Shown: positions 13,759-18,982 of the stretch, piece by piece | How positions within the stretch are numbered: position 1 is the first letter of the stretch | Layout: each line of letters begins with the position of its first letter | Assembly (NCBI GenBank): GCA_039184415.1 | Contig: JBCDBB010000075.1 | Location: forward strand, 1-18,982 | Source of the DNA: JANSYP01 sp039184415 | GTDB taxonomy: Bacteria; Pseudomonadota; Alphaproteobacteria; Rhodobacterales; Rhodobacteraceae | Length of the DNA: 18,982 nt | Reading direction: 5' to 3' | Made by a program: the position numbers and the translations under genes | Notes under the pieces: generated by a model | Databases searched by the model: none | What the model was told of the DNA's origin: nothing | The model's input: the letters and a program-made list of their open reading frames with translations, nothing else

Positions 13759-13791
13759 GGCCGGCCGGTGTCCGCCAAGAACCGGCAGGCC
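13759..13791 (+). repeat. Long stem-loop between rpsK and rpoA
   Basis: Arms 13759-13769 and 13781-13791 pair over 11 positions with one G-A mismatch, around an 11-base loop. A T-run (13799-13803) lies 7 bases downstream, further than in a standard intrinsic terminator. It is a good candidate for partial termination, RNA processing or mRNA stabilisation between the ribosomal-protein genes and rpoA. Confidence 0.5.
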
Positions 13792-13812
13792 CATTACATT
13801 TTTCCCTCGGGA

Positions 13813-13842
13813 GTTCCCGCCTTCCGATCATGGGACGGGAAC
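13813..13842 (+). repeat. Second inverted repeat in the rpoA leader
   Basis: GTTCCCG (13813-13819) and CGGGAAC (13836-13842) form a perfect 7-bp stem with a 16-base loop, ending just before the GGAGG ribosome binding site (13849-13853) of rpoA. It could control access to that site. Confidence 0.4.
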
Positions 13843-13862
13843 GGGCATGGAGGCGCACACGC

Positions 13863-14879
13863 ATGATCCAGAAGAACTGGCAGGAACTCATCAAGCCCAC
13901 GCAGCTTGATGTGAAGCCCGGCAACGATCCCACCCGCCAGGCGACGGTCGTCGCCGAACCGCTAGAGCGCGGCTTTGGACTGACCATGGGCAACGCCCTG
14001 CGGCGGGTCCTGATGAGCTCCCTCCAGGGGGCGGCCATCACCAGCGTCCAGATCGACAATGTGCTGCACGAGTTCTCGTCGGTCGCCGGCGTGCGCGAAG
14101 ATGTCACCGATATCGTCCTGAACCTCAAGGGCGTGGCGCTGCGCATGGATGGCGAAGGCCCCAAGCGCGTGACGATCCAGTCCGAAGGCCCGGGCGTCGT
14201 GACTGCAGGCGACATCTCGGAAAGCGCAGGCATCGAGATCCTGAACACCGACCACGTGATCTGCCATCTCGACGACGGTGCGAACCTTTACATGGAGCTC
14301 ACCGTTAACACCGGCAAAGGTTATATCGCGGCGGACAAGAACCGTCCCGAAGACAGCCCGATCGGCCTCATCCCGATCGATGCGATCTACTCGCCGGTGC
14401 GCAAGGTGTCCTACGACGTGCAGCCGACCCGCGAGGGCCAGGTCCTCGACTATGACAAGCTCACGCTGAAGCTCGAGACCGACGGGTCCGTCACTCCCGA
14501 TGACGCCGTGGCCTATGCCGCGCGCATTCTGCAGGACCAACTCCAGATCTTCGTCAATTTTGAAGAGCCCGAACAGGCCCGCGCGGAGACCGAAGAGGAC
14601 GGGCTGGAATTCAACCCGCTCCTTCTGAAGAAGGTCGACGAGCTGGAACTGTCGGTGCGGTCTGCCAACTGCCTGAAGAATGACAATATCGTCTATATCG
14701 GGGACCTGATCCAAAAGACCGAGGCAGAGATGCTCCGGACCCCGAACTTCGGACGCAAGTCGCTTAACGAGATCAAGGAAGTGCTCTCGGGCATGGGCCT
14801 GCATCTCGGCATGGATGTCGAGGACTGGCCGCCGGACAATATCGAAGACCTGGCCAAGAAGTTCGAGGACCAGTTCTGA
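13863..14879 (+). CDS. rpoA: DNA-directed RNA polymerase subunit alpha
   Basis: A 338-residue alpha subunit. Seen: MIQKNWQELIKPTQLDV, the assembly motif TMGNALRRVLMSSLQGAAIT (39-58), GVREDVTDIVLNLKGV, the subdomain with NLYMELTVNTGKGY, the linker with the acidic stretch around RAETEEDGLEFNPLL, and the alpha-CTD with ELELSVRSANCLKNDNI and NFGRKSLNEIKEVL, which contacts UP elements and activators. The start at 13863 is the family start with GGAGG nine bases upstream; an in-frame ATG at 13830 would add 11 basic residues without family support. Confidence 0.98.
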   Translation: MIQKNWQELIKPTQLDVKPGNDPTRQATVVAEPLERGFGLTMGNALRRVLMSSLQGAAITSVQIDNVLHEFSSVAGVREDVTDIVLNLKGVALRMDGEGPKRVTIQSEGPGVVTAGDISESAGIEILNTDHVICHLDDGANLYMELTVNTGKGYIAADKNRPEDSPIGLIPIDAIYSPVRKVSYDVQPTREGQVLDYDKLTLKLETDGSVTPDDAVAYAARILQDQLQIFVNFEEPEQARAETEEDGLEFNPLLLKKVDELELSVRSANCLKNDNIVYIGDLIQKTEAEMLRTPNFGRKSLNEIKEVLSGMGLHLGMDVEDWPPDNIEDLAKKFEDQF

Positions 14880-14890
14880 TCTGACGGGCG

Positions 14891-14907
14891 CGGCGGGCCT
14901 CCCGCCG
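14891..14907 (+). repeat. GC hairpin after rpoA
   Basis: CGGCGGG, loop CCT, CCCGCCG: a perfect 7-bp stem 11 bases after the rpoA stop, without a T-run. Probably a 3'-end stabiliser or pause site. The remaining spacer to rplQ (14908-15067) shows no gene and no convincing promoter. Confidence 0.4.
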
Positions 14908-15067
14908 CCGCCACCCCGGCCGATCCGGGTCTGCGCTGTCCACCGACGTTTCACCGACGCTTTGCAGACCTGGATTTTGGGCCAACAGCCTGGGCAATCC
15001 CGCCCCACCAAGGAGCGCGGTTCCAACGCAGGACCGCCGGACAAAGTATGAAAATCGGAGAAAAACA

Positions 15068-15487
15068 ATGCGTCACGCTCGCGGCTACCGCCGACTGAAC
15101 CGCACCCACGAACACCGCAAGGCGCTGTTCGCCAACATGGCTGGATCGCTCATCGAACATGAGCAGATCAAGACCACGCTGCCCAAGGCCAAGGAACTGC
15201 GCCGGGTGGCGGAAAAGCTGATCACGCTGGCCAAGCGCGGCGATCTGCATGCCCGTCGTCAGGCTGCCAGCCGGCTCAAGCAGGACGCCTATGTAGCGAA
15301 ACTCTTCGAGGTTCTGGGCCCCCGATATGCCGACCGCAATGGCGGCTATGTTCGTGTTCTCAAGGCAGGATTCCGCACCGGTGACATGGCGCCCATGGCG
15401 ATCATCGAGTTTGTGGACCGCGATGTTGATGCCAAGGGCGCCGCCGACCGCGCGCGCGAAGAGGCCGAGGACGACGCGGAAAGCTAA
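15068..15487 (+). CDS. rplQ: 50S ribosomal protein L17
   Basis: A 139-residue L17. Seen: MRHARGYRRLNRTHEHRKAL, NMAGSLIEHEQIKTTLPKAK, ELRRVAEKLITLAKRGDLHA, and GGYVRVLKAGFRTGDMAPMA followed by IIEFVDRD. The C-terminal tail is acidic (REEAEDDAES), common in alphaproteobacteria. GGAG lies 8 bases before the ATG. Last gene of the alpha operon, closed by the terminator at 15513. Confidence 0.98.
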   Translation: MRHARGYRRLNRTHEHRKALFANMAGSLIEHEQIKTTLPKAKELRRVAEKLITLAKRGDLHARRQAASRLKQDAYVAKLFEVLGPRYADRNGGYVRVLKAGFRTGDMAPMAIIEFVDRDVDAKGAADRAREEAEDDAES

Positions 15488-15512
15488 GCGCCGCATCCGG
15501 TTCGAAGACGAG

Positions 15513-15542
15513 GCCCCGCCGATCCGGCGGGGCTTTCTCTTT
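15513..15542 (+). terminator. Intrinsic terminator of the alpha operon
   Basis: GCCCCGCCG, loop ATC, CGGCGGGGC: a perfect 9-bp stem (15513-15533) followed by TTTCTCTTT (15534-15542), 25 bases after the rplQ stop. The clearest intrinsic terminator in the window. Confidence 0.9.
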
Positions 15543-15567
15543 GTCCCGCGCCGGATAGACTGCGCCC

Positions 15568-15981
15568 ATGGCGAAACCCGCGCCCGCAGGCTACTCCGGC
15601 AAACCACTCCACGCGAAACTCGGGTTCAAACCCGGCTGGCGCGTGGGCCTGGTTGATCCTCGCGGCCACTACCGCGCATTGTTCGATGGCGCGGAGGGTG
15701 TTTCTTTTGTGTTCGATACCAGCGGTCTGGATGCCGTTCATCTCTTCCTTGCAGGACCGGACAAGATCGCGGGCCGCGCATCGGACGCCATCGCGCGGCT
15801 ACGCGACACGGGCATGCTTTGGATCTCCTGGACCAAGAAATCCTCCAAGCTTTTCAGAGGGGTGTCCGAAGATGATCTGCGCGCCGCGTTCCTGCCGCTT
15901 GGCTGGGTCGACGTGAAGGTCTGCGCCATCGACAGCGACTGGTCAGGTCTCAAGTTCCTCAGGCGAAAGGACCTCGCGTGA
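15568..15981 (+). CDS. DUF3052 family protein
   Basis: A 137-residue protein of the DUF3052 family, function unknown. Seen: AGYSGKPLHAKLGFKPGWRV near the N-terminus, VDPRGHYRALFDG, the central GMLWISWTKKSSK, and GWVDVKVCAIDSDWSGLKFL followed by RRKDL, the standard family landmarks. Cytoplasmic, no signal peptide. It starts only 25 bases after the rplQ terminator and has no good ribosome binding site; TAGACT at 15556-15561 could be a -10 that would place the transcript start on or near the ATG, so a leaderless mRNA is possible. Convergent with the sulfotransferase gene. Confidence 0.9.
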   Translation: MAKPAPAGYSGKPLHAKLGFKPGWRVGLVDPRGHYRALFDGAEGVSFVFDTSGLDAVHLFLAGPDKIAGRASDAIARLRDTGMLWISWTKKSSKLFRGVSEDDLRAAFLPLGWVDVKVCAIDSDWSGLKFLRRKDLA

Positions 15982-16012
15982 CAAGGCGCGTAGACGAGGT
16001 CGCGCTTCCGGC

Positions 16013-16031
16013 ATCGCACTTCGGTGCAGAT
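16013..16031. repeat. Small TTCG-loop hairpin between convergent genes
   Basis: GCAC, TTCG, GTGC (16016-16027), extended by ATC/GAT around a single bulged A. It lies in the 49-bp spacer between the DUF3052 and sulfotransferase stops and may help end either transcript; no T-run is present, so the call is weak. Confidence 0.25.
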
Positions 16032-16930
16032 CAGTCGCTGAAGCTGTAGCCAGCGAGATGCGGCGTCCGCGCGATCAAAGCGGTCACTGCGTCACGGTCT
16101 GCAGCATCCCAGACGACGCGCGTGCGGCTCTTGCGGGGATTGTCCCAGCAGATCGCCGCGCAGGCCTCCAGATAGTCCTCTGGAGCATACAGCCCAAGCC
16201 AGCCCATCACCTCACGCAGGCTCTGGGTAGGATTTCGTACAAGATCTTCGTGCTTTAGCGTGAAGGCGTCTCCAGGTGCCCAGCTTCCGATGAGTTCCGC
16301 ATGCGCCGAGTTGAGCGTCGACAGAATGTCGATCGAGCCCCGCAGATCCAGGGGCCGGCCGGTTTTCTCGGTCTCGCGCACGGCCATGGTCGCGGCGACG
16401 TCAAACGGGTTACGTACCATATGCAGAAATTTCGCCGGCACACCCATGGTGCGCTCGATCCGTCCCTGCAGCCAGGGGCGCCGCGCCAGACGGTCGGTAT
16501 CGCCGGATCCGTTCTTGTCGCCGAGCACCCGGAGCTCTCGGACGCGGCCCTGCCACTGCCCGTCGACGCTGTAGGTGAAGCCGCCCCGGCGGGGCTGGTC
16601 GCGGCGGGTACGGGAGCGGTTATAGGGAATATCGTGGGACGCCTCGATGAGGATTGCCGCGATGGCATCGCGACGAAACCCCCAGATAAAATGATCGAGA
16701 ATCCCGTACTCGCTGCCCATGACGACATCGGGATGCGCATCGAGCAGCGCGCCGACAAGGCTGTGACCGCTGCGCGGGCAGGAAATGAAGCTCAACCAGG
16801 TGTCGAGTTTGGACAGATCGCCGGGTGTTTTCCTTTCCAGTGCCTTGGCGCGGGTCGCGTCGGTCAGGAGCGTGTGGGCCACGCGCCTGCGGTAGCGCAC
16901 GAAATCGCCGATCTTTGCCGAGATAGCCAC
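16031..16930 (-). CDS. Sulfotransferase-like protein (PAPS-dependent fold)
   Basis: A 299-residue protein of the sulfotransferase superfamily, which moves sulfate from PAPS to a hydroxyl or amine. Seen: the 5'-phosphosulfate loop SCPRSGHSLVGALLDAHPD (50-68), an acidic/catalytic-region stretch VMGSEYGILDH, GDKNG (137-141), the 3'-phosphate motif MVRNPFDVAATMA (171-183), and LKHEDLVRNP (225-234) with a following LGL segment. Start is GTG at 16930, the only good option before residue 71; its ribosome binding site is weak. No signal peptide or membrane segment. Acceptor unknown: a carbohydrate, lipid or polysaccharide. It stands alone, minus strand, between the ribosomal block and rarA, where related genomes often have other genes, so it may be a lineage-specific insertion. 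Confidence 0.85.
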   Translation of the reverse strand: MAISAKIGDFVRYRRRVAHTLLTDATRAKALERKTPGDLSKLDTWLSFISCPRSGHSLVGALLDAHPDVVMGSEYGILDHFIWGFRRDAIAAILIEASHDIPYNRSRTRRDQPRRGGFTYSVDGQWQGRVRELRVLGDKNGSGDTDRLARRPWLQGRIERTMGVPAKFLHMVRNPFDVAATMAVRETEKTGRPLDLRGSIDILSTLNSAHAELIGSWAPGDAFTLKHEDLVRNPTQSLREVMGWLGLYAPEDYLEACAAICWDNPRKSRTRVVWDAADRDAVTALIARTPHLAGYSFSD

Positions 16931-17163
16931 TGGTTACGATCCGTTCGAGGCGGCCGGGGAATCGCCGGCAGGTTTCTGGCCGCGACTATATACCGGTTTG
17001 CAGTCGCAGTGTCGGCGTTGGCGCGTCCAGTCTGCGGGCCGCAGGGTCGTCGGCGGTCCGGCGCCAAGTGATCGCCGCGCAAGACCGCCCGGCCCCGCCG
17101 ACAGATGCGGCAAAACAGGCGACCGCGCTTGACGGAGCGACCGCGCCGCGGTCCAAGTCGGGG
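16931..17163. other. Divergent spacer between sulfotransferase gene and rarA
   Basis: 233 bp without a supported gene. TATATA at 16987-16992 is the only AT-rich hexamer and could be a -10 for either direction, but no good -35 stands at 16-18 bases on either side. An in-frame GTG at 17068 could extend rarA by 32 residues; that stretch is low-complexity and not conserved in RarA as I know it. Confidence 0.4.
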
Positions 17164-18483
17164 ATGGCCGATCTCTTCGACAGCACGCCCGAGATTGCCG
17201 CGCCCACCGGTGCCGAAACCCGCCCGCTGGCCGACCGGCTGCGGCCGGAGCGCCTGGACGACGTCATCGGTCAGGACGAGGTGCTGGGACCCCAGGGGCC
17301 GCTGGGTGCCATGCTCGCCTCGGGGCGTTTGTCCTCGATCATCCTGTGGGGCCCGCCCGGTGTCGGCAAGACCACCATCGCGCGGCTTCTGGCGGTCGAG
17401 ACGGACCTCGCCTTTGTCCAGATCAGCGCGATCTTCAGCGGCGTCGCCGAGCTGAAAAAGATCTTCGAGGCAGCGCGGCTGCGGCGCCAGAACGGGCGGG
17501 GTACGCTTCTGTTCGTCGACGAAATCCACCGATTCAACAAGGCGCAGCAGGACAGTTTCCTGCCCCATATGGAAGAGGGCACCATCGTGCTGGTGGGCGC
17601 GACGACGGAGAACCCGTCCTTCGAGCTCAACGCCGCTGTGCTGTCGCGCGCCCAGGTCATGGTGCTGCAACGTCTTGATGACGCGGCCCTTGCGCAACTG
17701 CTTGCGCGGGCAGAGGTGTCAGCTGACCAGGCGCTGCCACTCGATGATGCCGCGCGCGCAGCCCTGATCGGGATGGCGGACGGCGACGGACGTGCGATCC
17801 TGAACCTCGCCGAAACCGTGCTCGACTGGGGGCTGTCGGAACCCATCGGGCCGGAGGCCCTGTCCGCCCGCCTGTCCCGGCGCGCGGCGCAGTACGACAA
17901 ATCGGGCGATGCGCATTATAACCTGATCTCGGCGCTGCATAAGTCGGTGCGGGGCTCGGACCCGGATGCCGCGCTCTACTGGCTGGCGCGGATGCTGGAG
18001 GGTGGCGAGGATCCCCGCTATCTCGCCCGGCGGATCACGCGCATGTCGGTCGAAGATATCGGGCTCGCGGACCCGGACGCACAGCGACTCTGTCTCGATG
18101 CCTGGGCGACCTATGAGCGGCTGGGCAGCCCAGAGGGAGAACTGGCTTTGGCCCAGGCCGTCATTTATCTGGCGCTCGCCCCGAAATCGAACGCCGCCTA
18201 TACAGCCTACAAATCTGCCCGGGCGGCGGCGCGGGATACCGGCTCGCTCGTTCCGCCAAAGCATATTCTGAACGCGCCGACATCTCTGATGAAAGACCAG
18301 GGCTACGGCGCAGGCTACGCCTATGACCATGATGCCGAGGACGGGTTTTCCGGGCAGGACTATTTCCCCGAAACGATGGAGCGCCCCACCTTCTACGCTC
18401 CGGTGGAGCGCGGGCATGAGCGTGAGCTGGCCAAGCGCGTGGCGTATTTCGCCAAGCTGCGCGCTGAGCGGCAGAGCGGTTGA
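17164..18483 (+). CDS. rarA: Replication-associated recombination protein A (RarA/MgsA), AAA+ clamp-loader-like ATPase
   Basis: A 439-residue AAA+ protein of the RarA/WRNIP1 family that acts at stalled or gapped replication forks and binds SSB. Seen: ADRLRPERLDDVIGQDEVLG (23-42), Walker A GPPGVGKT (63-70), Walker B LLFVDEIHRFNK (115-126), sensor 1 GATTENPSF (145-153), arginine finger region LSRAQV (160-165), YNLISALHKSVRGSDPDAAL and WLARML in the C-terminal tetramerisation domain, and AYKSARAAA. E. coli RarA is 447 aa. The start at 17164 gives MADLFDSTPE, the form usual in Rhodobacterales, although its ribosome binding site is poor; GTG at 17068 is the alternative. First gene of a rarA-crcB-rluC run. 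Confidence 0.96.
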   Translation: MADLFDSTPEIAAPTGAETRPLADRLRPERLDDVIGQDEVLGPQGPLGAMLASGRLSSIILWGPPGVGKTTIARLLAVETDLAFVQISAIFSGVAELKKIFEAARLRRQNGRGTLLFVDEIHRFNKAQQDSFLPHMEEGTIVLVGATTENPSFELNAAVLSRAQVMVLQRLDDAALAQLLARAEVSADQALPLDDAARAALIGMADGDGRAILNLAETVLDWGLSEPIGPEALSARLSRRAAQYDKSGDAHYNLISALHKSVRGSDPDAALYWLARMLEGGEDPRYLARRITRMSVEDIGLADPDAQRLCLDAWATYERLGSPEGELALAQAVIYLALAPKSNAAYTAYKSARAAARDTGSLVPPKHILNAPTSLMKDQGYGAGYAYDHDAEDGFSGQDYFPETMERPTFYAPVERGHERELAKRVAYFAKLRAERQSG

Positions 18484-18514
18484 CAAGCTTCGGCGCCCAC
18501 GGGAAAGACCCGCC

Positions 18515-18892
18515 ATGTTTGCCACCCTCGCACAGGTCGCCCTCGGCGGCGCGCTCGGCGCCTCCGCCCGCTACCTGACGGGGGCGGCGACCCGCCATTT
18601 GTTCGGGCTCGGCTTTCCTTGGGGCACGCTGACGGTGAATGTCTTCGGATCGCTGCTGATGGGGCTGCTTGTGGTGGCGTTGGCCAAGAAGGGCGGCAAC
18701 CACTTCGCACCCTTTTTACTGATCGGGGTGCTGGGCGGCTTTACGACCTTTTCGAGCTTCTCGCTCGATGCCGTGGCGCTCTGGGAGCGTGGCGAGACCG
18801 CGGCCGCGGCAGCCTATGTGCTGGGTTCCGTCGTGCTGTCGATCCTGGCGCTCTTCGCGGGCATGGCGCTGATGCGGTGGGCACTGCCATGA
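18515..18892 (+). CDS. crcB: Fluoride-specific ion channel FluC/CrcB
   Basis: A 125-residue four-helix membrane protein that works as a dual-topology dimer exporting fluoride. Seen: GGALGASARYLTG (11-23), the pore segment TLTVNVFGSLLMG (38-50, Asn42), and GGFTTFSSFSLD (74-85) with the paired Phe and Ser residues of the fluoride track. Length is normal. The start at 18515 fits the family; an extension to 18323 is a shadow of rarA. 31 bp after rarA, and TGA overlaps the rluC ATG. No fluoride riboswitch was seen before it, consistent with control from rarA. Confidence 0.95.
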   Translation: MFATLAQVALGGALGASARYLTGAATRHLFGLGFPWGTLTVNVFGSLLMGLLVVALAKKGGNHFAPFLLIGVLGGFTTFSSFSLDAVALWERGETAAAAAYVLGSVVLSILALFAGMALMRWALP

Positions 18893-18982
18893 GCGGTGGT
18901 GTGCAGACCCGGCAGGTGGGCGCGGAGGAGGCCGACCAGCGGCTCGACCGGTGGTTCCGGCGGCATTTTCCCCATGTCGGAC
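18889..18982 (+). CDS. rluC: RluC-type 23S rRNA pseudouridine synthase, N-terminal fragment cut by window edge
   Basis: Only 31 residues are inside the window. VGAEEADQRLDRWFRRHFPH matches the start of the S4 RNA-binding domain of RluC/RluD-family enzymes in Rhodobacterales. ATG overlaps the crcB stop (ATGA, 18889-18892). Gene order rarA-crcB-rluC supports the call; the catalytic domain is outside, so RluC versus another family member cannot be settled. Confidence 0.75.
   Translation, partial: MSGGVQTRQVGAEEADQRLDRWFRRHFPHVG

Noticed and set aside
12855..13778. Minus-strand open frame (307 codons) opposite rpsM and rpsK
   Set aside because: Antisense shadow of two ribosomal protein genes.
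13962..15068. Minus-strand open frame (368 codons) opposite rpoA
   Set aside because: Antisense shadow of rpoA; no family likeness and no sensible start context.
18484..18514. Fluoride riboswitch before crcB
   Set aside because: The 31-bp gap after rarA is too short for the aptamer and shows no fitting fold.

Overview
The window looks like a chromosomal piece of a high-GC alphaproteobacterium, most likely of the Rhodobacterales (Roseobacter/Rhodobacteraceae). The basis is the run rplO-secY-adk-rpsM-rpsK-rpoA-rplQ without rpsD, protein sequences that read like Roseobacter homologues, and the trio rarA-crcB(fluC)-rluC. No rRNA, tRNA, CRISPR array, transposase or integrase was seen.

Region 1 (1-5747, all minus strand) is the first part of a phage-tail-like contractile injection locus, best read as an extracellular contractile injection system (eCIS). 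Transcription runs leftward: sheath (547 aa), tube (175 aa), a four-cysteine protein resembling T4-type baseplate hub assembly chaperones, a Pro/Ala-rich protein with a short conserved-looking C-terminal signature, a DUF4255/Afp16-type tail terminator with an IPT/TIG-like extension, and the N-terminal 274 residues of an Afp15-type AAA+ ATPase cut by the window edge. Junctions are 13 bp or less and two are ATGA overlaps, so this is one tightly coupled operon. Spike, LysM, gp25-like, PAAR and wedge genes are not present and would have to lie further left. A 267-bp leader in front of the sheath holds two inverted repeats.

Region 2 (6015-10036) is a set of unrelated small units: a GH25 muramidase lipoprotein on the same strand just upstream of the eCIS operon, an aldo/keto reductase very like E. 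coli L-glyceraldehyde-3-phosphate reductase (Gpr/YghZ), a hotdog-fold MaoC-like protein, a YbfF-type alpha/beta hydrolase, and a PAP2 membrane phosphatase. Two convergent pairs overlap at their ends (35 bp and 3 bp).

Region 3 (10230-15542) is the end of the spc operon and the alpha operon: rplO, secY and adk (secY/adk overlap ATGA), then rpsM, rpsK, rpoA and rplQ, closed by a clear intrinsic terminator at 15513-15542. The genes normally found before rplO (rpmD, rpsE and so on) are absent; about 10 kb of non-ribosomal DNA including the eCIS precedes it. The spacers before rpsM and rpoA hold strong hairpins, and a promoter-like site lies before rpsM, so the alpha operon probably has its own RNA-level control.

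Region 4 (15568-18982) holds a DUF3052 protein, a sulfotransferase-like protein on the minus strand, then rarA, the fluoride channel crcB/fluC and the start of an rluC-type pseudouridine synthase as one probable operon.

The most interesting content is the eCIS operon, in particular its Pro-rich and zinc-ribbon proteins of unproven role, its placement beside core ribosomal genes, and the neighbouring muramidase.
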